From the NCBI RefSeq assembly GCF_012027645.1, contig NZ_SNUU01000001.1, forward strand, positions 1,860,001-1,924,000: a stretch of DNA of 64,000 nucleotides. The letters are read 5' to 3'. Shown piece after piece: positions 34,418 to 43,118 of the stretch. Positions within the stretch are counted from its first letter, which is position 1, and the number at the start of each line of letters is the position of its first letter. The position numbers were made by a program, and so were the translations under genes. The stretch is from Thermococcus sp. 18S1. Its GTDB lineage: Archaea > Methanobacteriota_B > Thermococci > Thermococcales > Thermococcaceae. A model generated the notes under the pieces. That model was not told the DNA's origin, did not search any database, and saw only the letters and a list, made by a program, of their open reading frames with translations.

Positions 34418-35113
34418 ATGCGGTATGTGGTCAAATCCTTGTGGGTGGTATCCTTGCCAGAGGAGCGGGAACTTCACTATCTCGTCACAAGGATTATCAA
34501 TCCTACCTTGAATTGGGTTATTGTCGCGCTCCGCTCTAATCATGTTGTTTATGGTCGGGAGGGGTATACTGGTTTAAAGTGGACTGACCATACTCTTGGC
34601 GACTATTTTGCAAGTGAGCTTGAGGATTGGAAGAACGCTTTATGGTACAAGTATAAAGACAACTTTCTGGAGAAGGCGGAGGAAATTCTGGATTCTCTCT
34701 TGGATATTATGGTAAGAATGGATGCAAGACTGCAACATGACAACAAGCAACGGATAATGAATAAGTTGTGGGAGATGGTAGGAGAGACTGCAGAATATCT
34801 CCAGGTGGAGGGGTATGTTGAGGCTAAGCGAGAGGAGTTTGCAAGGAGGGTTGAGGAGATTAAAAAGTATGATGAGAAGATAAAGAAGAAGTTGGAGGAG
34901 CTAAATAGAGACAATGATGCTTCGGAGACTAATACCCTGTTGCAATCGAGACATCCAAAACCGCTAAGACTCATAGACAAGCTTGATCTCCCACAAGTTT
35001 GGCTGGACGCTCTTTTGGTGCTCCTATTGGTGTCTTTGGGGTTTGTGGTTGCGTATCTGCTCTTTGGAAAAGGTTGGTGGGACGTACTAAGAGCCGCATT
35101 ACTTGGATCTTAA
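34418..35113 (+). CDS. Unrecognised coiled-coil protein with C-terminal membrane helix
   Basis: 231 residues. The middle (about 70-185) is charged helix with a strong coiled-coil character (VEEIKKYDEKIKKKLEEL); a single membrane helix near 200-222 precedes a short tail, so it is a tail-anchored protein facing the cytoplasm. No family recognised. Like the metzincin gene before it, it is AT-rich and lacks a ribosome site. It stops four bases before the truncated DUF257 frame opens, so it marks the right part of an inserted segment. Confidence 0.65.
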   Translation: MRYVVKSLWVVSLPEERELHYLVTRIINPTLNWVIVALRSNHVVYGREGYTGLKWTDHTLGDYFASELEDWKNALWYKYKDNFLEKAEEILDSLLDIMVRMDARLQHDNKQRIMNKLWEMVGETAEYLQVEGYVEAKREEFARRVEEIKKYDEKIKKKLEELNRDNDASETNTLLQSRHPKPLRLIDKLDLPQVWLDALLVLLLVSLGFVVAYLLFGKGWWDVLRAALLGS

Positions 35114-35116
35114 TAA

Positions 35117-35692
35117 TCTATAGTCGGTATACTCCTGTACCGCCTTCTTAGGTGTCTGCAAAAGAACGGACTTCCCGTTATTATAGTGGACGAACTGGAT
35201 CAGCTCCACATCTTCAGAGCCCAGATGAAGCTGGCGGGCATTGACACCGGGCTCATAGACGGTGCCAACGTAATAAAAATCGGCGGTTTGCTCAAGACCG
35301 GAAACGTCCTCGGCAAAGTTGACCTCAGCAAGGAGTTCCCGATAAGGAAAAAGCACTATGAGGAGGTCCTGGAGAAGGTAAACGCGGACTACACCGTCAG
35401 AATCGTGCTCGGCTTTGACAAGGTTCTGGCGATGCACGAAGAGGAAAGAAAAGACCTGGAGTCCCTTTTTGGCTACATGATAAGGCCGTACCTCGGCGAT
35501 GAAAGCAGGACAACTGTCTACTTCATAAACACCGAGCTTTTCAGCGAGAGAACCCGCAAGGAGTTCCGGGAGCACGCCAGCAGGGTCTTCAAGGTGAGGT
35601 TCGAGGACGACCGCATCAAGCTTAAAATCATAAAGTCCCCTTCCCTCTCGGAATACGGGAAGAGGATAGAGATAAAGGTCAAAAACACCTAG
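35117..35692 (+). pseudogene. DUF257 family gene lacking its 5' end
   Basis: The open frame begins at 35117 with no start codon and reads through VGILLYRLLRCLQKNGLPVIIVDELDQLHIF into a normal DUF257 body (KIGGLLKTGNVLGKV, YTVRIVLGFDKVL, ERTRKEFREHA). DUF257 is a Thermococcales family of unknown role. About 25-30 N-terminal residues and the promoter are missing, exactly where the AT-rich segment ends. A GTG at 35186 could rescue translation of a 168-residue remainder. Codon use returns to the GC-rich style of the chromosome. Confidence 0.75.
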
Positions 35693-35696
35693 GGCC

Positions 35697-36338
35697 TCAA
35701 TCCTCAAGCCATATCTCCAGCCTCTGCTTTCCTTTTCCGAGGCTGGAGCGCTTGAACTTCTTCAGGTGGCCTATTTCCCTTATGTCCCTCACGTGGGTTC
35801 CGCCGCAGGGGATTACCTCGAAGTCCCTTATCTGGGTGTAGCGGGTCTCCCCTTCCCACCATATCTTCATCTCGCCGCCCTCATCAACGAGCCCGTTGAA
35901 GGTCTCTATAATCTGCTCCTTCCACTGGTTCACGTTCTCAGGGTAGGTTATGTCGTAGCGGCCCTTCTGGACGCTCATGCCGCTGCCGTAGAGCTCCCAC
36001 TCACCGGGCAGGACGACGTTAAGGACGTGCTCCATGAGGTGCATCGCCGTGTGAATCCTCATGAGCTTGTATCGGTAGTCCCAGTCGATTTTAAGCTCAA
36101 CCTCGTCGTCGGGCTTGAACTTCTCGGGCTCGGCTACCACATGCCAGACGTTCCCTTCCTCGTCCTTGTAGACGTCCAGAACCTCAACGCCGTTTATCGT
36201 CCCCCTGTCGTGGGGCTGGCCGCCGCCGGTTGGATAGAATATCGTCTGATCGAGGAGGAGGGCGCTCTCTTTAACCTCAAGAACCTTCGCCTTCGCTTCC
36301 CTCAGGTAGGCATCCTCGTAGTAGAGCTTGCGCGTCAT
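35697..36338 (-). CDS. alaX: AlaX-type alanyl-tRNA editing protein
   Basis: 213 residues, a free-standing editing domain related to AlaRS that removes Ser or Gly from tRNA-Ala. Zinc motifs are HTAMHLMEH and CGGTHV. The N-terminal FYPTGGGQPHDRG region is the glycine-rich strand of the AlaRS editing family, and the length fits AlaX-M. The ATG at 36338 follows GGTGGTC. It converges with the DUF257 remnant, leaving four bases between stops. Confidence 0.93.
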   Translation of the reverse strand: MTRKLYYEDAYLREAKAKVLEVKESALLLDQTIFYPTGGGQPHDRGTINGVEVLDVYKDEEGNVWHVVAEPEKFKPDDEVELKIDWDYRYKLMRIHTAMHLMEHVLNVVLPGEWELYGSGMSVQKGRYDITYPENVNQWKEQIIETFNGLVDEGGEMKIWWEGETRYTQIRDFEVIPCGGTHVRDIREIGHLKKFKRSSLGKGKQRLEIWLED

Positions 36339-36410
36339 TTTGACCACCAACTAAAATTGGAGCGCTCCTTTAAATGGGTATCGAAACGTGGAAGAAAGGA
36401 AGAAAGAAGC

Positions 36411-37883
36411 TCAGCGCCTCTTCCAGAAGGCCACCGCCAGGACCACGATAAGCGCCGCAACGATGACCGCGGCCATCTTCTGAGTGTCGCTCATTCCCCC
36501 GTTGGATCCCTCAGCCGGCAGGGTGTACCTGACCGTTGCGCTGGTGCGGTTGGCGAGGAGGGCTTTCACGTCCTCCGGCTGGGCGCCGTAGCGGATGTAA
36601 ACGTTGGAGACAATCTCCAGGGTGTTCCCCCTGCGGACAACGGTCATGGTAAAGCGGTTGCCCTTGATCTCGGTGCTGATGTTGTCGGGCACCTCGATGA
36701 ACTCCCCGCCGTCGGTCAGGTTGAGGGTGAGGTGCAGGGTGTTGTTTACCTCGTACTCGCTCCTGTCCTGGAGGCTCTGGGCCATTCCCATCGTTGGATC
36801 AAAGGTGTAGACGTATGATCCGTTCTCGTACTTTGTGAAGTTCCTAAGCATGTACTCCGCGTCGATGACGAGGGGCGCGGTTGTCTCGTTGAGTCCGAGG
36901 ATGGTGACCTTACCCCCGTCCACTATGGCCCCCTGGTAACCGAGCGCAAGGGAGTACGTCCTGAGTATGTACTCAGTAACGTTCTGAACCCCGTACGACA
37001 CTATCTCGGCCTTTCTGGCGATGACGTCCCTGAGGGGCTCCACGTATTCGTCCTTCATGTGCAGCCTGACGGTGCCGTTGGAGTACACGTCAATGGTAAC
37101 GTACTCGTTGGTTATGCTCTTCTCGTAGTGTTCGACTCCCTCGTAGGGGGTCTTATAGCGGATGTAGTAGTCCCCGTAATCCCCGAAGAGGGACTTAAAA
37201 CCATCCGGGGTCAGCCAGGGCTCGAGGTATATGCGGGAGCGAACGATGACGGTATCGCCCGCAGCACTCGACTCGACCGCGAACCTGCTCTGGTTGTACT
37301 GCTTGACGAAGGGTTTGGGGTAGCTCAGGAGCGTCGCGTTGGGTGGAAGGACAACTATGAACGTGTTGTTGGCCTCAATTCCAAAGGGGAACCCCGTATC
37401 GGGGACCATCATGGAGCCATAGCCCCTGGTCGGATCGATCCAAAGTTCCCAGTAGTTATCATACGAGTAGTACCGGGCGTAGTCGAGGGCTATCGCGTTG
37501 AAGACGAGGGTTATGTTGTTGCCCTCCTCTATGCCGTAGGACTTCATGGTCTCGTTCACCAGCTTTACTCCGGCCTGGGTGAGCCCCTGGATGTACCGGG
37601 CGAGCTGCTCCTGTTCGAACTTCTCTATAGCCTCCTCCATCGTCATGTTGCCGTTCTGGGTCTCGTTGAGAATCTTCTCTATCTGCTTCTCGATCTCCTC
37701 CTTCGGTCCCAGCCAGACGCTCGTCATGGTTATGTTGGCGCTGCCGTTGGGCAGAACGATTATCTTGAACGTGAAGTCCTGCTTGTAGACCACGGGGGCA
37801 GTATCCTCGGCAAGCGCGAAGTTCGGGCCAACGAGAGACGTCAGAAGAATCGCCGCAAAAATAACCGCAAAGACTCTTTTCAT
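36411..37883 (-). CDS. Secreted surface protein with C-terminal membrane anchor
   Basis: 490 residues: signal peptide (1-25, ending FALAED), a long extracellular region with many N-x-S/T glycosylation sites, and a C-terminal membrane helix (about 467-486) followed by KRR. No catalytic motif is seen. Composition rich in Y, T, N and V is typical of archaeal cell-surface proteins. The ATG follows GGAGGTAGTG. Function unknown. Confidence 0.75.
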   Translation of the reverse strand: MKRVFAVIFAAILLTSLVGPNFALAEDTAPVVYKQDFTFKIIVLPNGSANITMTSVWLGPKEEIEKQIEKILNETQNGNMTMEEAIEKFEQEQLARYIQGLTQAGVKLVNETMKSYGIEEGNNITLVFNAIALDYARYYSYDNYWELWIDPTRGYGSMMVPDTGFPFGIEANNTFIVVLPPNATLLSYPKPFVKQYNQSRFAVESSAAGDTVIVRSRIYLEPWLTPDGFKSLFGDYGDYYIRYKTPYEGVEHYEKSITNEYVTIDVYSNGTVRLHMKDEYVEPLRDVIARKAEIVSYGVQNVTEYILRTYSLALGYQGAIVDGGKVTILGLNETTAPLVIDAEYMLRNFTKYENGSYVYTFDPTMGMAQSLQDRSEYEVNNTLHLTLNLTDGGEFIEVPDNISTEIKGNRFTMTVVRRGNTLEIVSNVYIRYGAQPEDVKALLANRTSATVRYTLPAEGSNGGMSDTQKMAAVIVAALIVVLAVAFWKRR

Positions 37884-37997
37884 TACACACTACCTCCATT
37901 CAATCTGTACCGGTAGTTAGCGCCACGTTGAAGTATTTAACTTTATCCCATCGTCTGATCGGTCAGAAGAAACTTGAAAGAGAAAAAGGAGAACTGC

Positions 37998-39290
37998 TCA
38001 CTCCTTCCACTTCGAGGTGTCGAGCTCCCCCTCGGTCTTGGCCACGATCGTCGTTCCCGCGAGGTCGCCGGTGACGTTCACCATCGTCCTGCCCATATCG
38101 AGGATGGCGTCGATTCCGAGTATCATGGCGTAGGCCAGGGCAACCGGACTTCCGGCGGTGAGGTCGAGACCGACGCTCTGGAGAACCATGGCGAGCATTA
38201 TCGCCCCCGCACCCGGAACTCCTGCCGTTCCTATCGAGGCCAGAACAGCCGTGAGAACGACCACGAGCTGCTGGCTCAGGGAGAGTGGCTGACCGATGGC
38301 GTATGCGACGAACAGGACCGTAACTCCCTGGTAGAGCGCGGTTCCGTCCATGTTTATCGTCGCGCCGAGGGGCAGCGTGAAGGAGAATATGCCCCTGTCG
38401 ATGCCCATTCCCTCCTCCGCAACGCGCATCGTAACCGGCAGCGTTCCGCTGGAGCTCCTCGTGACAAATGCCGTCAGCATGGCGTCCTTTGCCCTTTTGA
38501 GGAACTTCACCGGATCGATGCCAAAGATTTTGAGCAGGACGGCATAAACAAACAGTATCTGGAGAATCAGACCGGCATAAACGGCCAGAACGACCGTTGT
38601 CAGCGGCCCGATGACCTTCGTGCCCTGAATCGCCATGACGTAGGCTATGAGCGCGAAGACACCTATAGGTGCGTACTGCATGACACCCCCGACTATGAGG
38701 TACATCGCCTCGGCGAGACCGTCAAAGGCCCTGAGAAGCGTCGTTCCGGCGGCCCTAAGCCTCTCGTCCTCCCGGTTGATGAGGTACGTGAGGGCTATTC
38801 CGAGGACTATCGCAAAGAATATCGTCTGAAGGACCGCACCGCTGGAGAGCGACTCAAACGGGTTCGTCGGCACTATGTTCAGGAGGGTGTCAACCAGGGA
38901 CGGCGGCTGGGCCTCGATGGCCTTACCTGCGCCGGTTCCGAGGTCAACTCCCCTCCCCACATGGAAGAGGTTGCCCATGAGCAGGCCGAAGAACACCGCG
39001 AACGCCGAGGTAAACAGGTAGTAAACGACGATCTTGACGCCAACACGGCCCAGCCTGGCGGGGCTGATGCTCGATGCACCCACCACAAGGGACGCGAGGA
39101 CTATTGGCATGACGAGCATCTTCAGGAGCCTGACGAAGAGGTCGCCGAAGGGCTTTACGTACGTCTCAACGGCGTCCTGCCAGCCGAAGTGGGCCGCCAC
39201 CAGGCCGAACACTGCGCCCAGAATAAGGCCCCAGAGTATCTTCCAGAGAACCGGGTAGTCCAGATACCTCCTCAGAAGTCCCTTTCCCAC
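37998..39290 (-). CDS. gltP: Sodium-dependent aspartate/glutamate transporter (GltPh/GltTk family)
   Basis: 430 residues, the length of the Thermococcales aspartate transporters. It shows the re-entrant loop [11 protein letters not shown] (HP1), NMDGTALY in TM7, and the HP2/TM8 region [12 protein letters not shown] with the substrate-binding D and R residues of [18 protein letters not shown]. It couples aspartate uptake to Na+. The GTG at 39290 behind GGGGGTGG gives the correct family start; the longer frame would begin before it. Confidence 0.95.
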   Translation of the reverse strand: MGKGLLRRYLDYPVLWKILWGLILGAVFGLVAAHFGWQDAVETYVKPFGDLFVRLLKMLVMPIVLASLVVGASSISPARLGRVGVKIVVYYLFTSAFAVFFGLLMGNLFHVGRGVDLGTGAGKAIEAQPPSLVDTLLNIVPTNPFESLSSGAVLQTIFFAIVLGIALTYLINREDERLRAAGTTLLRAFDGLAEAMYLIVGGVMQYAPIGVFALIAYVMAIQGTKVIGPLTTVVLAVYAGLILQILFVYAVLLKIFGIDPVKFLKRAKDAMLTAFVTRSSSGTLPVTMRVAEEGMGIDRGIFSFTLPLGATINMDGTALYQGVTVLFVAYAIGQPLSLSQQLVVVLTAVLASIGTAGVPGAGAIMLAMVLQSVGLDLTAGSPVALAYAMILGIDAILDMGRTMVNVTGDLAGTTIVAKTEGELDTSKWKE

Positions 39291-39393
39291 TGTTCCACCC
39301 CCTTTATTGGGCTGACTGATTGCCAGCAAAATCAATCAGTTCGAGATGATATATTAATTTTATCCGCCAAATATTGACAAAATGGCAAAGAAC

Positions 39394-40104
39394 TCAGAAG
39401 AACCTTAGCGAAACGTCCCCATACAGGATTCTCCTTAACTGTCCGTCAATGCTCATGAGTAATGAGCCATCGTCCAGTATGTCCAGTGCTATGCCAGAGA
39501 TTTTCTCATCACCTTCGGTTACGGTGACGGCCTTCCCCAGTATGAACGCCCTCTCGCGAACCTTCGCCATCAGCAGGTCTGGCCTCTCGAGGAAAACCCT
39601 ATACCATCCCCCCAGATGGAACAGGAGCCTCTCGAGAACAGCATCGGGCGGCAGCTCCCTGCCGGTAAACTGCATCATCGACACAGCGTTTCTCCTGAGA
39701 TCTTCGGGGATGGCGTTGTTCACGTTGAGGCCGATTCCCAGTATGCTGTACTCCCCGGCCTTCCCCTCGGTCAGTATTCCCGATATCTTCCTGCCCCCCG
39801 CCCACACGTCGTTGGGCCACTTTATTCCGGACTCTATTCCAAAGTCCGCGAGCGTATCGACGACCGCCAGCGCCCCGACGAAGACGAGCCTTGGATCGAC
39901 CCTGGGGGGCTTGAGGACAACGCTCATCCAGAGACCGCCCTCGGGGGACGCCCAGGAGCGGCCCTTCCTGCCCCTACCAGCGGTCTGTTTCTTCGCCACG
40001 ACAACCGTTCCTTCCGGGACATCCCGCGCTATTCGCTTCGCGTACTCGTTGGTGGAGTCAACCTCGTCCAGGGTTATGATCTTTCTTCCCACGATGCGCT
40101 CCAT
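39394..40104 (-). CDS. birA: Biotin-protein ligase
   Basis: 236 residues, the DNA-binding-free form of BirA. It makes biotinyl-AMP and attaches biotin to a lysine of the carrier domain. The adenylate loop is [15 protein letters not shown], with KWPNDVW and GIGLNVNN also present. The ATG at 40104 follows GGTGGTGG; the longer frame would run into the promoter. Its likely client, the biotin carrier domain with EAMKMENE, is encoded 1.1 kb away at 41165-42946. Confidence 0.95.
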   Translation of the reverse strand: MERIVGRKIITLDEVDSTNEYAKRIARDVPEGTVVVAKKQTAGRGRKGRSWASPEGGLWMSVVLKPPRVDPRLVFVGALAVVDTLADFGIESGIKWPNDVWAGGRKISGILTEGKAGEYSILGIGLNVNNAIPEDLRRNAVSMMQFTGRELPPDAVLERLLFHLGGWYRVFLERPDLLMAKVRERAFILGKAVTVTEGDEKISGIALDILDDGSLLMSIDGQLRRILYGDVSLRFF

Positions 40105-40156
40105 TCCCACCACCGAAGTGATTTCCTGGAACACCTTAAACAACCTTCGCCCAAAA

Positions 40157-40195
40157 ACCTTAAATCCTCAAAAGAATATATCACTCCCGGTGATT
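40157..40195 (+). promoter_or_regulatory. fba promoter with Thermococcales glycolytic motif
   Basis: TATA box CTTAAAT (40158-40165) followed by TATCAC-TCCCG-GTGATT (40179-40195), one base off the consensus TATCAC-N5-GTGATA bound by Tgr/TrmBL1. In Thermococcus kodakarensis a motif placed downstream of the TATA box goes with repression in the absence of sugar. The motif overlaps the ribosome site of the gene. Confidence 0.85.
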
Positions 40196-40198
40196 AGT

Positions 40199-41044
40199 AT
40201 GGATGCATACCAGAACGTGGGCATAAAGAGGAGGATGAAGCGCTTCTTCAGGAGGGACGGAAGGGCCCTCATCTTCGCCATGGATCACGGATTCGAGCAC
40301 GGGCCGACGGACTTCGAGGAGCACTGGGAGCACGTGAACCCGAGGATCATCATAAAGAAGGTCGTCAGGGCCGGAATCGACGGCGTCATGATGCTCCCGG
40401 GCCTCGCGAGGATTGCCGGCGACGAGGTCAAGCCCAACGTGGGAATGATGATAAAGCTCACCAGCAAGACCAACCTCCGCCCGAAGGACGACCAGCTCCT
40501 CCAGAGCCAGCTGGGTTTCGTCGAGGACGCGGTGAAGCTCGGCGCCGATGCGATAGCGGCCACCGTCTACTGGGGCAGCCCGCAGGAGGACGCTATGATG
40601 CGCCAGTTCGCGGAGATAGCGAGCTACGCCCACGACCTCGGCTTCCCGGTCGTCCAGTTTGCCTACCCGCGCGGACCGTACATAAACGAGAAGTACGGGA
40701 AGAAGGAAGACTACCGCGTCGTCATGTACGGCGCCAGGGCGGCCGTTGAGAGCGGCGCGGACATGATAAAGACCTACTGGACCGGCTCCAGGGAGACCTT
40801 CGCCAAGGTCGTTGACGCCGCCGCGGGGGTTCCGGTTCTCCTCAGCGGCGGGGCGAAGACCGACAACCCCGTGGACTTCCTCAAGCTCGTCTGGGAGGTC
40901 ATAGAGGCCGGTGGCGCTGGAGCGGTCGTTGGCAGAAACATCTTCCAGCGCGAGGACCCGGAGCCGTTCATAAAGGCACTCCTCCGCGTCGTCCACAGGA
41001 ACGAGGACCCGGAGGAAGCGGCGAAAGCCGAGGGGCTCCTCTGA
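40199..41044 (+). CDS. fba: Archaeal class I fructose-1,6-bisphosphate aldolase
   Basis: 281 residues of the DhnA-type aldolase used in the modified Embden-Meyerhof pathway and gluconeogenesis. [11 protein letters not shown] near residue 27 is the phosphate-binding opening of the barrel; the Schiff-base lysine is K191 in [16 protein letters not shown] and [12 protein letters not shown] form the late phosphate loops. The start is the ATG at 40199 with GGTGAT before it; the same frame is open far upstream, but that part is antisense to birA. Control by the glycolytic motif fits the function. Confidence 0.96.
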   Translation: MDAYQNVGIKRRMKRFFRRDGRALIFAMDHGFEHGPTDFEEHWEHVNPRIIIKKVVRAGIDGVMMLPGLARIAGDEVKPNVGMMIKLTSKTNLRPKDDQLLQSQLGFVEDAVKLGADAIAATVYWGSPQEDAMMRQFAEIASYAHDLGFPVVQFAYPRGPYINEKYGKKEDYRVVMYGARAAVESGADMIKTYWTGSRETFAKVVDAAAGVPVLLSGGAKTDNPVDFLKLVWEVIEAGGAGAVVGRNIFQREDPEPFIKALLRVVHRNEDPEEAAKAEGLL

Positions 41045-41164
41045 GCCCCATCAGTTTTCAAAGTTTTCCTTCGTGGCACTATTTCGTCTTCTGTCGAATT
41101 CTTCTCCCCCGAACGTCGTTAGACTTTTAAATAGCTGACTGTAGCCCGGGATGGGGGTGAGGGT

Positions 41165-42946
41165 ATGAGCAGGGTTGAGATAATAGACACGACGTTTAGG
41201 GACGCTCACCAGTCCCTCATAGCCACACGGCTCACGACCGATGACATGCTCGCGGTAGCGGAGAAGATGGATAAAATAGGCTTCTACTCCATGGAGGTCT
41301 GGGGAGGGGCTACCTTCGATGTCTGCATCCGCTACCTCCGCGAAGACCCATGGGAGAGGCTGAGGCTCCTCAGGGAGAATCTGAGGAACACGAAGCTCCA
41401 GATGCTCCTCCGCGGGCAGAACGTCGTCGGCTACCGCCACTATCCCGACGACGTGGTTGAAAGGTTCGTCGAGCTGGCCCACAGGAACGGGATAGACATA
41501 TTCCGTGTTTTCGACGCCTTAAACGACGTCAGGAACATGAAGGTGGCGATAAGGAAGGCGAAGGAAGTCGGAGCGGAGGTACAGGGGGCCATAGCCTACA
41601 CCACGGGCAAAATCTTCACGCTCGAATATTACATGAAGAAGGTGGAGGAGCTTTTGGCCCTGGACGTTGATGTGATAACCATCAAGGACATGGCGGCACT
41701 GCTGACGCCGCGGAAGGCTTACGAGCTGGTGAGCGAGATAAAGGAGCGCTACGGCGTCCCGGTCAATGTCCACACCCACTCCACAACGGGAATGGCGGTC
41801 GCGACCTACCTCAAGGCGGTGGAAGCGGGTGCGGACTACATAGACACGGCCATAAGCCCGCTCGCCTTCGGAACGGCCCAGCCGGGAATACAGACCATCT
41901 GGCACGCCCTGCCCGAGGCCGTTGGGAGCCACCTCGACAGGGAGCTCATCCACGAGGTTTCGAGGTACCTGAAGAGGCTCCTGGAGGAGAAGTACTCCGG
42001 AATGCTCCACAGGGAGGCCCTCATGGTGAACCCATACGTTCTGAAGTACCAGGTTCCTGGCGGGATGTACTCCAACCTAATCTCCCAGCTGAAGGAGATG
42101 AAAGCCCTCGACCGGCTCCAGGAGGTTCTGGAGGAGATTCCGCGCGTCAGGGAAGACCTCGGATGGCCGCCGCTGGTGACGCCGACCAGCCAGATAGTCG
42201 GGACGCAGGCGGTTCTCAACGTCCTCTTTGGGAGGTACGAGAGGATAACCGAGGAGGTCAAGAACTACATCAGGGGACTCTACGGAAGGCCGCCGGGGGA
42301 GATAAACCCCGAGCTGCGGGCAAAGGTCCTTGGGGAGGAGGAACCCATAACCGTAAGGCCAGGAGAGCTGCTCGAACCCGCGCTGGAGAAATGCAGAAAG
42401 GAGCTCGAGGAGCTGGGCTACCTGGAGAATGAGGAGGACGTTCTGACCTACTGCCTCTTCCCGCAGGTGGCGCTTGAGTTCTTCAAGAGGCGGAAGGAAG
42501 GCGCAAGGAAGCCCAAACTCCCGCCGGCGGTTCAGAGGTTCAAGATTTACGTGAACGGCGTCGAGTTCGAGGTCGGCGTTGAGGGCGTTGACCTGAGCGC
42601 CCTCAGGTACCTGCCCCAGATAGCCGGGACTTCGGCCCCACCCAGTGCTCCGAAAACTGGCACTGCCCCCGTTCCTTCGCCTGCGCCCGTTGCTGCCCCT
42701 GTTCCGGCTCCGGTTGCTCCAGCTCCCGCTGGGGAGGGTGTTGTGACAGCCCCCATGCCGGGTAAGATTCTCAGAATCCTCGTGAAGGAGGGCGAGCAGG
42801 TCAAAACCGGACAGGGGTTAGTGGTCTTAGAAGCAATGAAGATGGAGAACGAAATCCCCGCGCCAAAAGATGGAGTAGTCAAGAAAATCCTCGTAAAAGA
42901 AGGCGACACCGTAGACACCGGACAAGCACTAATAGAACTCGAATGA
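41165..42946 (+). CDS. pycB: Biotin-dependent carboxyltransferase (PycB/OadA type) with biotin carrier domain
   Basis: 593 residues. The carboxyltransferase barrel (1-300) has TTFRDAHQS with the metal-binding Asp, DIITIK-like DVITIKDM, and HTHSTTG with metal-binding histidines. A conserved PYC_OADA domain (about 300-460) follows, then a linker rich in P, A and V (about 490-523) and the biotinyl domain with EAMKMEN. It acts as pyruvate carboxylase subunit B or oxaloacetate decarboxylase alpha; sequence alone cannot decide. The last 40 codons use different codons from the rest. TATA box CTTTTAAATAG near 41127. Confidence 0.9.
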   Translation: MSRVEIIDTTFRDAHQSLIATRLTTDDMLAVAEKMDKIGFYSMEVWGGATFDVCIRYLREDPWERLRLLRENLRNTKLQMLLRGQNVVGYRHYPDDVVERFVELAHRNGIDIFRVFDALNDVRNMKVAIRKAKEVGAEVQGAIAYTTGKIFTLEYYMKKVEELLALDVDVITIKDMAALLTPRKAYELVSEIKERYGVPVNVHTHSTTGMAVATYLKAVEAGADYIDTAISPLAFGTAQPGIQTIWHALPEAVGSHLDRELIHEVSRYLKRLLEEKYSGMLHREALMVNPYVLKYQVPGGMYSNLISQLKEMKALDRLQEVLEEIPRVREDLGWPPLVTPTSQIVGTQAVLNVLFGRYERITEEVKNYIRGLYGRPPGEINPELRAKVLGEEEPITVRPGELLEPALEKCRKELEELGYLENEEDVLTYCLFPQVALEFFKRRKEGARKPKLPPAVQRFKIYVNGVEFEVGVEGVDLSALRYLPQIAGTSAPPSAPKTGTAPVPSPAPVAAPVPAPVAPAPAGEGVVTAPMPGKILRILVKEGEQVKTGQGLVVLEAMKMENEIPAPKDGVVKKILVKEGDTVDTGQALIELE

Positions 42947-43118
42947 AGAGCTGTACACTTATTTTTCATTTCTTCGGTAGATGAACTTCCCGATGTCCTG
43001 GCAGGGGACGGGTTTCCACCCATCAGCCCATAAACGAAATGTATTCAGTTTTTTGCCGAAAAGCATTTATATTTAAAAAATGTACATCGGAGTGCAGAAT
43101 ATACATGGAGGTGCAACC

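Noticed and set aside
33413-35116. Integrated virus or plasmid
   Set aside because: No integrase, att repeat or viral structural gene is visible; only the AT-rich composition and the truncated neighbour support an insertion.
39374-40198. Extended reading of the aldolase frame upstream of 40199
   Set aside because: It is the antisense of birA; the ATG at 40199 has the ribosome site and matches the family start.
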